A DNA stretch of 64,000 nt from an uncultured Hyphomicrobiales bacterium (lineage in GTDB: Bacteria; Pseudomonadota; Alphaproteobacteria; Rhizobiales; Beijerinckiaceae): assembly GCA_903902915.1 (NCBI GenBank), contig CAIUWR010000045.1:1-64000 (forward strand), in the 5' to 3' direction. The position numbers and the translations under genes were made by a program. Shown here one piece after another: positions 1-9,145 of this stretch (positions are counted from its first letter, which is position 1; each line of letters begins with the position of its first letter). The notes under the pieces are model-generated. The model had not been told where the DNA came from, did not search any database, and saw nothing but the letters and a program-made list of their open reading frames with translations.

Positions 1-88
1 TCATTCGGACCCGCTCACTACTTCAATTTCTATAAACCATAACTATAAACTATCTATAAGTATCAGTAAATAAACAAGATACCGCCCC
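1..88. mobile_element. AT-rich edge of a probable integrated element
   Basis: The first 80 bases are only about 30% G+C, in sharp contrast to the high-GC DNA that follows. They end exactly where tRNA-Lys similarity begins at 89. They carry short CTATAAAC-type repeats (30-37, 43-50, a partial copy at 54-60). No gene fits here. The natural reading is the outer edge of an island or prophage that lies to the left and is integrated in a tRNA gene. The integrase itself is outside the window, so this is inference. Confidence 0.5.
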
Positions 89-133
89 CTCTTAATCAGC
101 GGGTCCTAGGTTCGAGCCCTAGTGCGCCCACCA
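89..133 (+). pseudogene. 3' fragment of tRNA-Lys(CUU), probable att core
   Basis: From 89 the sequence reads as the 3' part of a tRNA. It has an anticodon loop at 89-95 with anticodon CTT (91-93), the 3' anticodon stem 96-100, variable region 101-105, a perfect T arm (CTAGG, loop TTCGAGC, CCTAG, 106-122), the 3' acceptor strand 123-129, discriminator A and an encoded CCA ending at 133. The bases before 89 neither pair with the anticodon stem nor supply a D arm or a 5' acceptor strand, so no tRNA can be made. Breaks at the anticodon loop are typical of tRNA-targeting integrases, which leave a copy of the 3' half at the far end of the element. Confidence 0.85.
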
Positions 134-156
134 TCGAAATCCAAATAAAATCAGAT

Positions 157-193
157 AGCTGGCGCATTTGTTGCGCTGGCTTTTCTGTTTTTT
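157..193 (+). terminator. Intrinsic terminator of the former tRNA-Lys gene
   Basis: A 10-bp stem, two pairs of which are G-U in RNA, joins 157-166 to 172-181 across the loop TTTGT. A T-rich tract (181-193) follows. It lies 24 bases after the CCA end, where a tRNA terminator is expected. This suggests that the DNA from 89 rightwards is the original chromosomal tRNA locus. Confidence 0.75.
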
Positions 194-255
194 GGAACAT
201 TCGAGCAAACCCAAACCTATAAACAGGCCAGAGCGGAAACGCCAAGGTTGGCCTG

Positions 256-693
256 TCAGTCCACCAGCTCCGCGAGCTGCAAGGTTTCGGGCGCAAGGCT
301 CAACTCGCTGACCAGCCCGTCCTGAAACTGGATCCAGTCACAAAAATCGACATTCAGAACCTTGCCGGTCCCCCTGTGGCGCATGCGGCAGGTGCGGCGC
401 GTCACCACCCTGTCCCTGTCGACAATCATGTCGCGGATGTCCTGCCAGAGCACGTCGTATTCGATCTCGATGCTGCGAAAGGCCCTGCGGATCGCCTCCG
501 GGCCTTCATGGGAACCAAAATAAGGCATCGCGCGCCGGTCGCGGCCAAGCACCACCGTGGCGTTGGGGGTGAAGTAAGTCATCGCCTGCTCGATGTCGTG
601 ATCGGCGAGCCGCTCCAGAAGCCGGATCGTCCGTTGCTCCAGGAGGTCGCGATCAATAGCGGCGAGGAGGCCGAGTGTTTCCAAGCTTTGCAT
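256..693 (-). CDS. SnoaL-like / nuclear transport factor 2 family protein
   Basis: A 145-residue protein resembling the SnoaL-like NTF2 fold: an N-terminal helix pair, a segment with aromatic and acidic residues (MTYFTPNATVVLG), then beta strands ending in a DWIQFQDGLVSEL stretch. Such folds form small cone-shaped pockets used by isomerases, hydrolases and ligand-binding proteins, so the substrate cannot be named. I chose the ATG at 693 because GGTGG lies about 8 bases upstream. A TTG at 738 in the same frame would add 15 residues that do not look conserved. The gene stands alone between the tRNA-Lys scar and ilvC. It could be chromosomal or island cargo; its base composition is like the chromosome. 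Confidence 0.65.
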   Translation of the reverse strand: MQSLETLGLLAAIDRDLLEQRTIRLLERLADHDIEQAMTYFTPNATVVLGRDRRAMPYFGSHEGPEAIRRAFRSIEIEYDVLWQDIRDMIVDRDRVVTRRTCRMRHRGTGKVLNVDFCDWIQFQDGLVSELSLAPETLQLAELVD

Positions 694-805
694 ATATGCG
701 CCACCAAAAGTCACAAGCCTTGTCTGAACAGTAACCAAGCGTTACCACAGCCTGACGCAAGGACAAGCGCTCAACGGTCAAAATACGGAAAAATCAAATA
801 AAAAA

Positions 806-835
806 GGGTGGAGTCCGTCGATGACGGCTCCACCC
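806..835 (-). terminator. Rho-independent terminator after ilvC
   Basis: On the minus strand an 8-bp stem (828-835 with 806-813) continues, past one unpaired base, into a 5-bp inner stem (823-827 with 815-819) with a 3-base loop. A T-rich run, complementary to 796-805, follows. It sits 45 bases after the ilvC stop and ends the ilv operon. Confidence 0.9.
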
Positions 836-880
836 TCATGAATTTCGACCCGCTTTGGGGTGAAATGTTACACTAGACTC

Positions 881-1986
<1,106 letters not shown>

Positions 1987-2032
1987 AGGAAACTGCGGGC
2001 GGGGCCTGTCCGGTCCGCCCCACCGTCCCCTT

Positions 2033-2629
2033 TCACATGCCCTGCGCGCCGCGCGTGATCGCCGCCACGCCGGTGCGAGAGACTTCGACGAGGCCGATGG
2101 GACGCATCAGCTCGACAAAGTCGTCGATCTTGCCGGGCGAGCCGGTCAGTTCGAAAATGAAGCTTTCGATGGTCGCATCAATCACCTTGGCCTTGAAGGC
2201 TTCGGACAGGCGCAGAGCCTCGCTTCGGTGATCGCCCGTTCCCTGCACCTTGATCATCGCCAGCTCGCGCTCGATGACCTTGGCCTGCATGGACAGATCC
2301 GTGACCTTGTGGATCGGCACGATGCGTTCGAGTTGATGGGTGATCTGCTCGATCACCTCCGGCGTGCCCGTGGTGACGATGGTGATGCGCGACAGGTGCT
2401 CGCCATGGGCCACTTCGGCGACGGTGAGGCTCTCGATATTATAGCCGCGCCCCGAAAACAGGCCGACCACGCGGGCGAGGACGCCCGGCTCGTTGTCGAC
2501 CAGCACGGAAAGCGTATGGCGCTCGACATTGGATTTGCCGATGGCCGAGGAATAGGGCGAAAGGGCTGCGATGGCGTTCATGGTCGTGATCCCGAAAACT
2601 GCGTTGAGCGACGAAGACGGCTGGCTCAC
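2033..2629 (-). CDS. ilvH: Acetolactate synthase small (regulatory) subunit
   Basis: This is the regulatory partner of IlvI. It binds valine for feedback inhibition and raises large-subunit activity. The 198 residues hold an N-terminal ACT domain (HTLSVLVDNEPGVLARVVGLFSGRGYNIESL, about residues 38-68) followed by the second ACT-like domain of the family. I chose GTG 2629 as the start because it overlaps the ilvI stop codon as GTGA, with an AAGGG ribosome site upstream, which suggests translational coupling. An internal ATG at 2581 would give a start closer to that of many homologues and cannot be excluded. Confidence 0.96.
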   Translation of the reverse strand: MSQPSSSLNAVFGITTMNAIAALSPYSSAIGKSNVERHTLSVLVDNEPGVLARVVGLFSGRGYNIESLTVAEVAHGEHLSRITIVTTGTPEVIEQITHQLERIVPIHKVTDLSMQAKVIERELAMIKVQGTGDHRSEALRLSEAFKAKVIDATIESFIFELTGSPGKIDDFVELMRPIGLVEVSRTGVAAITRGAQGM

Positions 2630-4398
2630 ACCAGCATCTTGCCCTTCTCGTCGATGATGCTGCCGATCTCGACGCCCGCATCGTCGGAGAGTTCGGCCAG
2701 GATCATCTCGTTATGCGCCTTGCCCGACGGAATCATCGGGAAGCAGTTTTCTTCCTTCGACACGCGGCAATCGAAGATCACCGGGCCGGGATAATCGATC
2801 ATTTCGAGAATCGCGCGATCAAGATCGGCGGGGTCCGAACAGCGGATGCCGTGGCCGCCATAGGCTTCGGCCAGCTTCACGAAATCGGGCAAGGCCGAGG
2901 AATAGCTCTGCGAATAGCGCCCCCCATGCAGCAGCTCCTGCCACTGGCGCACCATGCCCATATATTCGTTGTTGAGGATGAAGATCTTCACCGGCAGCCC
3001 ATACTGAACCGCCGTGGACATTTCCTGCATGTTCATCAGGATCGAGGCCTCGCCCGCGATGTCGATCACCAGCGATTCTGGATGCGCCATCTGCGTGCCG
3101 ATGGCGGCGGGCAGGCCGTAGCCCATGGTGCCAAGGCCGCCCGAGGTCATCCAGCGGTTCGGCTCGTCGAAATGATAATGCTGGGCGGCCCACATCTGAT
3201 GCTGGCCGACTTCGGTGGTGATGTAGGTGTCGCGGTCCTTGGTCAGTTCATAGAGCCGCTGGATGGCGTATTGCGGCTTGATGGCCGTGGTGGAGGCGCG
3301 ATAGGCGAGCGACTGGCGCGCCCGCCAATGGTCGATCTGCTTCCACCAGCCATCCAGCGCCTCCTCGTTGGCCTTGTGGCCTTCAGAGCGCCAGACATTG
3401 ATCATATCCTCAAGCACGTGGCCGCAATCGCCCACGATGCCCAGATCGACCTTCACGGTCTTGTTGATCGAAGAGGGGTCGATGTCGATATGGATCTTCT
3501 TGGAGCCGGGCGAGAAAGCGTCGAGGCGGCCTGTGATGCGGTCGTCGAAGCGCGAGCCGACCGCGATCATCAGATCGCAATCATGCATCGTGTGATTGGC
3601 CTCATAGGTGCCGTGCATGCCCAACATGCCCAGCCAATTGTCGCCGGACGCCGGATAGGCGCCAAGGCCCATCAGGGTCGAGGTGATGGGAAAGCCCGTC
3701 AAGGCCACCAGTTCGCGCAACAGCTTCGAGGCCTGCGGGCCGGAATTGATGACGCCGCCGCCGGTGTAGAACACCGGGCGCTTGGCTTTCGCCATCATGG
3801 CCACGGCCTCGCGGATGCGGTCGATATCGCCCTTCAGCCGCGGCTGATAGGTCTTGTGCTGGATGTTCAGCGGGCCTTGATAGAGGCCGAGCGCGAACTG
3901 CACATCCTTCGGCAAATCGACGACGACCGGGCCGGGACGGCCGCTGCGGGCGACATAGAAGGCCTCGTGCAGGATGCGCGGCAGGTCCTCGATGGTGCGC
4001 ACGAGATAGTTGTGCTTGGTGCAATGGCGGGTGATGCCGACCGTGTCGCATTCCTGGAAAGCGTCGGAGCCGATGAGGTGGGTCGGCACCTGCCCCGTCA
4101 GGCAGACCAGCGGAATGGAGTCGAGCAGCGCGTCGGTCAGGCCGGTGATGGCGTTTGTGGCGCCGGGGCCGGAGGTGACGAGCAGCACGCCGACCTTGCC
4201 GGTGGAGCGGGCGTAGCCTTCCGCCGCATGGGCCGCGCCCTGTTCGTGGCGCACCAGCACGTGGTTGACAGTCTCCTGCTGGAACAGCGCGTCATAGATG
4301 GGAAGCACCGAGCCGCCGGGATAACCGAAAATCGTATCCACGCCCTGATCCTTGAGCGCCTCGACGACCATTTCCGCACCGGTCATATGTTTCGACAT
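2626..4398 (-). CDS. ilvI: Acetolactate synthase large (catalytic) subunit
   Basis: This thiamine-diphosphate enzyme condenses pyruvate with pyruvate or 2-oxobutyrate as the first common step of branched-chain amino-acid synthesis. The 590 residues show the usual order of N-terminal PYR domain (IFGYPGGSVLPIYDAL, HEQGAAHAAEGYAR), central FAD-binding domain and C-terminal ThDP domain (GLGTMGYGLPAAIG ... EASILMNMQE ... NNEYMGMVRQWQ). The frame stays open to 4473, but the start is placed at ATG 4398, preceded by GGAGAA. The extra codons lie in the attenuator terminator and are not protein-coding. First structural gene of the ilvIH-C operon. Confidence 0.98.
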   Translation of the reverse strand: MSKHMTGAEMVVEALKDQGVDTIFGYPGGSVLPIYDALFQQETVNHVLVRHEQGAAHAAEGYARSTGKVGVLLVTSGPGATNAITGLTDALLDSIPLVCLTGQVPTHLIGSDAFQECDTVGITRHCTKHNYLVRTIEDLPRILHEAFYVARSGRPGPVVVDLPKDVQFALGLYQGPLNIQHKTYQPRLKGDIDRIREAVAMMAKAKRPVFYTGGGVINSGPQASKLLRELVALTGFPITSTLMGLGAYPASGDNWLGMLGMHGTYEANHTMHDCDLMIAVGSRFDDRITGRLDAFSPGSKKIHIDIDPSSINKTVKVDLGIVGDCGHVLEDMINVWRSEGHKANEEALDGWWKQIDHWRARQSLAYRASTTAIKPQYAIQRLYELTKDRDTYITTEVGQHQMWAAQHYHFDEPNRWMTSGGLGTMGYGLPAAIGTQMAHPESLVIDIAGEASILMNMQEMSTAVQYGLPVKIFILNNEYMGMVRQWQELLHGGRYSQSYSSALPDFVKLAEAYGGHGIRCSDPADLDRAILEMIDYPGPVIFDCRVSKEENCFPMIPSGKAHNEMILAELSDDAGVEIGSIIDEKGKMLV

Positions 4399-4448
4399 CG
4401 TCTTCTCCGTCTGCTCGGTCTGATGTTCAGGTCTGAGGACAATAAAAA

Positions 4449-4466
4449 AGGCCCACTCGGGGGCCT
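4449..4466 (-). terminator. Attenuator terminator of the ilv leader
   Basis: On the minus strand AGGCCC and GGGCCT form a stem followed at once by a T-run (complement of 4441-4448), 51 bases before the ilvI start codon. The 5' arm (CAGGCCC, 4461-4467) is also exactly complementary to GGGCCTG at 4497-4503 in the end of the leader peptide gene. The stem can therefore be replaced by an antiterminator. Confidence 0.9.
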
Positions 4467-4495
4467 GTGTCATGCGCCAGTTGCGGGAAAACGGG

Positions 4496-4549
4496 TCAGG
4501 CCCGTCCCGTGTCTGGCGCGTCGCATACTACGATAAGCTTCGCGCACAT
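4496..4549 (-). CDS. ilv operon leader peptide (Leu-Ile-Val-Val)
   Basis: A 17-codon frame encodes MCAKLIVVCDAPDTGRA. It is preceded by a very good ribosome site (GGAGAGG, four bases before ATG 4549). Codons 5-8 are Leu-Ile-Val-Val, the three end products of the pathway. The antiterminator arm (4497-4503) overlaps the last codons and the stop. A ribosome that finishes the peptide covers that arm and lets the terminator form. A ribosome starved at codons 5-8 leaves it free to pair with 4461-4467 and allow read-through into ilvI. This is the logic of the enterobacterial ilv and leu attenuators; the function here is inferred from sequence. Confidence 0.88.
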   Translation of the reverse strand: MCAKLIVVCDAPDTGRA

Positions 4550-4576
4550 GGCGCCTCTCCACCTGAAACCGCCTTA

Positions 4577-4605
4577 TTGCTATCCGACGCTGGGGCGCCG
4601 GTCAA
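4577..4605 (-). promoter_or_regulatory. Candidate sigma70 promoter of ilvIH-C
   Basis: Minus strand: TTGACC (4600-4605), a 17-base spacer, TAGCAA (4577-4582). The predicted start near 4570 gives a transcript that begins about 20 bases before the leader peptide start. The spacing is right and the -35 matches well; the -10 is weak. Confidence 0.5.
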
Positions 4606-4620
4606 GCGCAAGGGGCCGCG

Positions 4621-5544
4621 TCAAAAGTCGAACATGGCGTTGATCGCCTGTTCCCCCTCCTCCGGCGCCGCCCACACGAATTCCGGCAATTGATGGCGGA
4701 TGAAGGTGAACTGGCGTTTGGAATAATGGCGCGTGTCGGCCTTGCCCTTGGCGATCGCCTCCGCAAGGCTGGCTTCGCCGCGCAGATAAGCCAAGACGCC
4801 GGGAACCCCATGGGCGCGCATGACCGGCAAGGCCGGGTCGAGCCCGCGCGCCGCCAGCGCCCGCACCTCCTCCAGCGCCCCCGCCTCCACCATGGCGTCA
4901 AACCGCGCGTCGATGCGGGCGTAGAGCGCCGTCCGCTCGGGCGCGAGGAACAGGCGCAGGCACCGCGCGGGGTCCAGCAGCGCTGGCGTGCGCGCGCCCT
5001 GCAAGGCTGCGAGGCTGCGCCCCGTCGCCTCGAAGACCTCCAGCGCGCGAAGGATGCGCTGGGGATCGCTGGGCCGCAGCCGCGCCGCCGTCTGCGGGTC
5101 CACCGCCGCCAATCGCGCGTGCAGCGTCGCGGGGTCGAGCCCCTGCGCGTCAGCGCGCACCTTCGCCCGCACCTCCTCGGGCACGGGCGGGATGTCGGAA
5201 AGTCCGCGCAGCAGGCCCTTGAAATACAGGCCGGTGCCGCCGGTGAAGATGGGCAGGCGCCCTTGCCCGCGCAGCGCCTCCAGCACCTCAGCCGCGTCGG
5301 TGAGCCAGCGGCCCACCGAATAATTCACAGCCCCGTCCACATGGCCGAAAAGAAGATGCGGCGCGCTGGCCTCCTCAGCGAGGCTCGGGCGCGCGCTCAG
5401 AACCCGCAAGTCGCTGTAAACCTGCATGGAATCCGCATTGACCACGGTTCCGCCCAGCCTTTGCGCCAAGGTGATCGCCAATGCGGACTTGCCGCTGGCG
5501 GTCGGTCCTGCGATGAGAATGGCTTCAGGCCCCGGCGCGCTCAC
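4621..5544 (-). CDS. miaA: tRNA dimethylallyltransferase
   Basis: MiaA transfers a dimethylallyl group from DMAPP to the N6 of A37 in tRNAs that read codons starting with U. The P-loop ([14 protein letters not shown]), the Asp-containing NADSMQVY motif and the [13 protein letters not shown] motif are all present, and the C-terminal part holds the [10 protein letters not shown] segment. Length 307 residues matches the family. The start is GTG 5544 with GGGGAG upstream. The same frame is open for a further 186 bases, but those would code inside the divergent serB and look random. miaA and serB are divergently transcribed from a gap of only about 40 bases. Confidence 0.95.
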   Translation of the reverse strand: MSAPGPEAILIAGPTASGKSALAITLAQRLGGTVVNADSMQVYSDLRVLSARPSLAEEASAPHLLFGHVDGAVNYSVGRWLTDAAEVLEALRGQGRLPIFTGGTGLYFKGLLRGLSDIPPVPEEVRAKVRADAQGLDPATLHARLAAVDPQTAARLRPSDPQRILRALEVFEATGRSLAALQGARTPALLDPARCLRLFLAPERTALYARIDARFDAMVEAGALEEVRALAARGLDPALPVMRAHGVPGVLAYLRGEASLAEAIAKGKADTRHYSKRQFTFIRHQLPEFVWAAPEEGEQAINAMFDF

Positions 5545-5585
5545 GTGAGGGGGCTCCCCGAAGCTTGCGAAAGTCCCTGAATCCG

Positions 5586-6482
5586 ATGCCGCATGTCCTG
5601 ACGCTCGTTTGTTCGCCCGGCCGCCCGGTCCTTGATGAAGCCCTGCTGGCCGCCGCAAGCTCCCACCTGCCCAGCCCCGGCGAACCGGTGTGGCTGGCGG
5701 AGGGCGTGGCCGCCGACATTCCTTTCGCACCCATGGGCGAAACGAACAACCGCCGCATCGCCGATAGGCTGCGGCTGGAGCTCGGCGACGCGCCGGTCGA
5801 CCTCTTCGTGCAGGCCACCGCCCACCGGCGCAAGCGGCTTTTCCTCGCCGACATGGATTCCACCATGATCGGGCAGGAGTGCATCGACGAGCTGGCGGAT
5901 TTCGTGGGCAAGAAGGCCGAGGTCGCCGCCATCACCGAGCGCGCCATGCGCGGCGAGCTGGAATTCGAGACCTCGCTGCGCGCCCGCGTCGCCCTGCTGG
6001 AAGGGCTCTCCGCCGATGTGGTGGAGACCGTGATCGCGGAACGCATCAAGCTGACCCCCGGCGGCGCGCAGCTGGTGCGCACCATGCGCGCCAACGGCGC
6101 CTATACCGCGCTGGTTTCGGGCGGCTTCACCCTCTTCACCGGCCCCATCGCCGCCGCCATCGGCTTTGACGAGAACCGCGCCAACACGCTGATCGTCGAC
6201 AACGGCACATTCACGGGCCGCGTCACCAAGCCGATTCTGGGCCGCGAAGCCAAGTTCGAAAGCCTCGTGGAACTGCGCGCCCGCCACGGGCTGGTGCGCG
6301 AGGAGACCATGGCGGTGGGCGACGGCGCCAATGATCTGTCGATGATTCAGGAAGCGGGCCTCGGCGTCGCCTTCCACGCCAAGCCAGCCGTCGCTGCGGC
6401 GGCGGGGGCGCGCATCGACCATGGGGATTTGACCGCGCTGCTTTATGCGCAGGGCTATCGGCGGGATCAGTTCGTGGGGTGA
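5586..6482 (+). CDS. serB: Phosphoserine phosphatase
   Basis: SerB is a HAD-family phosphatase that makes L-serine from phosphoserine, the last step of the phosphorylated serine pathway. The catalytic DxD motif is clear ([18 protein letters not shown], near residue 90). The motif II serine ([12 protein letters not shown]) and motif III ([17 protein letters not shown]) also fit. At 298 residues it has the N-terminal extension of about 80 residues usual for the longer bacterial form. The ATG at 5586 is preferred over a TTG at 5565, although neither has a strong ribosome site. It converges on the methyltransferase gene, with a large inverted repeat between them. Confidence 0.96.
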   Translation: MPHVLTLVCSPGRPVLDEALLAAASSHLPSPGEPVWLAEGVAADIPFAPMGETNNRRIADRLRLELGDAPVDLFVQATAHRRKRLFLADMDSTMIGQECIDELADFVGKKAEVAAITERAMRGELEFETSLRARVALLEGLSADVVETVIAERIKLTPGGAQLVRTMRANGAYTALVSGGFTLFTGPIAAAIGFDENRANTLIVDNGTFTGRVTKPILGREAKFESLVELRARHGLVREETMAVGDGANDLSMIQEAGLGVAFHAKPAVAAAAGARIDHGDLTALLYAQGYRRDQFVG

Positions 6483-6490
6483 GGGGCTGG

Positions 6491-6630
6491 AGCGGCATCC
6501 GATCATGGTGTGCCGAACCCGGGAGGGGCGACGTCCCGTCGCCCTGGTTGCCCACGAATGGTAGGGCTGCCGCGCATCGTCATGGGGACGACGAGGACGT
6601 CGCCCCTCCCGTGTTTGATCGGATACCGCT
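6491..6630. repeat. Large nested inverted repeat in a convergent gap
   Basis: The gap between the serB and methyltransferase stop codons is almost entirely palindromic. The outer arms 6491-6505 and 6616-6630 match at 14 of 15 bases. The inner arms 6520-6536 and 6595-6611 are perfect over 17 bases. The 58-base centre has further short complementarity (CGTCG/CGACG). It carries no gene and no T-run. It looks like a dispersed palindromic element or non-autonomous insertion that also ends transcription from both sides; copy number cannot be seen here. Confidence 0.75.
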
Positions 6631-7422
6631 TTAAGGGACCGCCACCCGCCCCTTCACGGCGTTCGCCCAGGCGTCGAATTCGATTCCCCCATCCGGGCCC
6701 GCTGGCATGGTGGCGCGCAAGTGCTCGCGCAGCCGCGCGCGCGTCTCTGGCTGTAGCGCCGCGACAGCCTTGCCCGAAGGGCCGACCTGACCGTTGGCGT
6801 TCCAGAAGGCGTCGAAACTCTCGTGGCGCACGCGGATGCGGATGACGCGGCTGTCCACCGCCGCGAGCCCGGCCGCCAGCCATAGATCCTTCAGGACGTT
6901 GAGGCGGGAAACATCCGCCGCATAGGATTGGGCCCACTGGATCCCCAGCTCCTTTGCGCCCACGCTGAGGGGATGGGTAGGCACGCCGCCAGCCGTGAAA
7001 TCCCACATATAGGCGCCAACCCATCCCCCGGGGCGCACCACCCGCGCCATCTCCGCGACCGCGCCCGCAGGGTCTGGCACGAACGAGATCACCAGCGCCA
7101 TCATCGCGGCGTCGAAAGCCCCGTCCGCGAAAGGGAGCGCCTGCGCGTCGCCCGTCAGATAATCGGCCATTTTCCCGGCTTCGCGGCGGCGGGCGTGGTC
7201 GATCTGCTCTTGCGAGGGATCGAGCCCGCTCACCGCGCACGGAGCGCAGCGGGCGATGATCTCCTCGGTGAAGGCGCCATTGCCGCAACCGACGTCCAGC
7301 CAGCGCTGCCCCGGCGGGATCGCCATCCAGTCGAGGAACTGCTGTCCGACCACGCGGCTCCAACGTCCGATGGAGCGCTCATAGGCTTCGCCATCGGAAA
7401 ACATCGACCCACCTTGCGACAT
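6631..7422 (-). CDS. Class I SAM-dependent methyltransferase
   Basis: A 263-residue protein with the standard class I fold: motif I WLDVGCGNGAFTEEI near residue 60, an acidic end of strand 2 (GLDPSQEQI), the GDAQALPFADGAFDAAMMALVISFV block, and MARVVRPGGWVGAYMWDF. It resembles the UbiE/Coq5-like Methyltransf_11 group, but nothing shows the substrate. Two starts are plausible: ATG 7422 (GGAG seven bases upstream) and ATG 7404 (AAGGTGG four bases upstream). I give the longer form. It lies after degP, but a terminator separates them, so it is probably its own unit. Confidence 0.85.
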   Translation of the reverse strand: MSQGGSMFSDGEAYERSIGRWSRVVGQQFLDWMAIPPGQRWLDVGCGNGAFTEEIIARCAPCAVSGLDPSQEQIDHARRREAGKMADYLTGDAQALPFADGAFDAAMMALVISFVPDPAGAVAEMARVVRPGGWVGAYMWDFTAGGVPTHPLSVGAKELGIQWAQSYAADVSRLNVLKDLWLAAGLAAVDSRVIRIRVRHESFDAFWNANGQVGPSGKAVAALQPETRARLREHLRATMPAGPDGGIEFDAWANAVKGRVAVP

Positions 7423-7444
7423 GAAACAGCTCCGCAATAAAAAA

Positions 7445-7469
7445 CCCGCCCCGCTCAAGGCGGGACGGG
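7445..7469 (-). terminator. Rho-independent terminator after the degP-like gene
   Basis: Minus strand: a GC-rich stem of about 10 bp (7460-7469 with 7445-7454) with loop TTGAG, followed by six T (complement of 7439-7444). It is 24 bases past the protease stop codon and just before the methyltransferase start. Confidence 0.88.
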
Positions 7470-7492
7470 TCAAGCTTATTCATTGTAAAGCT

Positions 7493-9058
7493 TCAGTTCA
7501 AGGAAAGCGGCACGAAGCGCTTGTCGTCCTGGGGCGAGGCCACGAAGAGCAACGCCGATTTGCGGCCCTGATCCTTCAGCTCCTTGAGCTTGCGGGCCAC
7601 ATCCTCGGGCTTGGAAACCGCATCCTGATTGATCTCCAGAATCCGGTCGCCAGCCGAAATGCGCTTTTCAGCCGCCTGGGAATCCGGATCGACGCTCGTC
7701 ACCAACACGCCTTCGGCGCCGTCCTTGAGGCTGAACTTCTTGCGCGACTCCGCGCTCAGGGCGCCAAATTCCATGCCCAGCGCCTTTTGCACGGGGCTCA
7801 CGCTCGGGGCCACGCCCTTGTCGCCCTTGCCTGCGTCCAGCGACGCCTGCTTCTCGCCATCCTCCAGACGGCCAAGGGTGACCTTCAGCTCCTGCTCCTT
7901 GCCGCCGCGCACGACGACGACCGCCACTTCGCGGCCGACCGGGGTGGCGGCAACGATTTTTGGCAGCTCGCGCGAGTCTTTCACGTCCTTGCCGTCGAAC
8001 TTGACGATCACATCGCCCGACTTGAGGCCCGCCGGCTTGCCGGGGCCCTTTTCATCGACGCCCGCCACAAGAGCGCCGCGCGCCTTGCCCAGACCAAGGC
8101 TCTCCGCAATGGTCTCATCCACATTCTGGATGCGCACGCCGAGCCAGCCGCGCCGGGTCTCGCCGAATTTCTGCAATTGCTCGATCACCGGCGCCACCGT
8201 CGCCGAAGGGGTGGCGAAGCCGATGCCCACCGAGCCGCCCGAAGGAGACAGGATCGCGGTGTTCACGCCGATCACCTCGCCCGCCATGTTGAACAGCGGG
8301 CCGCCGGAATTGCCCTTGTTGATGGAGGCGTCGGTCTGGATGTAGTTGTCGTAGGGGCCGCTGTCGATGTTGCGGTTGCGGGCCGAGACGATGCCCGCCG
8401 TCACCGTGCCGCCAAGGCCGAAGGGATTGCCGACCGCCATCACCCAATCGCCCACGCGCATCTTCTCGCTATCGCCGAATTTGACCGACTTCAGGGGCTT
8501 GTCCGGCTTCACGCGCAGCACCGCGATATCGACCTTGGTGTCCTTGCCCAGCACCTCGGCCTTCAGCCGCTGCCCATCGGTGAAGATGACCGTCACCTCG
8601 TTGGCGTCGGCGATGACATGGTTGTTGGTGATGATGATGCCCGAAGGATCAATCACGAAGCCGGACCCCAGCGAGCTGGAACGGCGCTGACGCGGCGCGT
8701 TGTCCCCACCCTGCGGACCGCCCTGGGGGCCCTGGCCGCGGCGGCGGAAGAATTCCTCGAAAAGATCGTCAAAAGGCGTGCCCTGGGGCAGATTGGGAAC
8801 GCCCGCGTGCTTGTCGTCCACCGTCTGTGAGGCCGAAATGTTCACCACGGCGTCGCTGACGGCGTCGGCCAGATCGGCGAGCGAATCGGGGCCTTTCGCG
8901 AAAGCTGGCGAGCTCGCCGCGGGGGCGAGGGCCGGCATGGCGGCGAGGCCAAGGAGAAGAGCGAGCGCGAAGCGGCGCAAACGCGAGGCTGGCAGGCTTG
9001 GGGCGAGCAAGCTTGGAGCGGCGCGCGAAACGGTGACGATAACGGGGTCGAGACCCAT
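7493..9058 (-). CDS. Do-family periplasmic serine protease (DegP/HtrA-like)
   Basis: This envelope-quality-control protease degrades or holds misfolded exported proteins. Residues 1-54 form an export signal (RLRRFALALLLGLAAMPALA, then an Ala-rich cleavage region). The catalytic triad is visible as His147 (TNNHVIA), Asp177 (VDIAVL) and Ser251 (GNSGGPLF). A Gly/Gln/Arg-rich loop at about 105-127 matches the LA loop. Two PDZ domains follow (about 290-390 and 430-515). The 521 residues fit the family. The start ATG 9058 has AGGAGAG upstream. It lies downstream of hflKC in the same direction, an arrangement that groups membrane proteolysis genes; hflKC read-through would have to cross the hairpin at 9146-9175. 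Confidence 0.94.
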   Translation of the reverse strand: MGLDPVIVTVSRAAPSLLAPSLPASRLRRFALALLLGLAAMPALAPAASSPAFAKGPDSLADLADAVSDAVVNISASQTVDDKHAGVPNLPQGTPFDDLFEEFFRRRGQGPQGGPQGGDNAPRQRRSSSLGSGFVIDPSGIIITNNHVIADANEVTVIFTDGQRLKAEVLGKDTKVDIAVLRVKPDKPLKSVKFGDSEKMRVGDWVMAVGNPFGLGGTVTAGIVSARNRNIDSGPYDNYIQTDASINKGNSGGPLFNMAGEVIGVNTAILSPSGGSVGIGFATPSATVAPVIEQLQKFGETRRGWLGVRIQNVDETIAESLGLGKARGALVAGVDEKGPGKPAGLKSGDVIVKFDGKDVKDSRELPKIVAATPVGREVAVVVVRGGKEQELKVTLGRLEDGEKQASLDAGKGDKGVAPSVSPVQKALGMEFGALSAESRKKFSLKDGAEGVLVTSVDPDSQAAEKRISAGDRILEINQDAVSKPEDVARKLKELKDQGRKSALLFVASPQDDKRFVPLSLN

Positions 9059-9145
9059 GAAATGCTCTCCTGGTGAACGCGCCGGGAGGCGCCCCCGACG
9101 GCGGACAATTGAAACAAAATCGGGCGGAAACGGGGCTCATGCGTC

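Noticed and set aside
4399-4473. Upstream start for ilvI at 4473
   Set aside because: The extra codons lie within the attenuator terminator; ATG 4398 has GGAGAA and matches the family start.
5541-6506. 321-residue minus-strand frame over serB
   Set aside because: It is antisense to the conserved phosphatase and has no family features.
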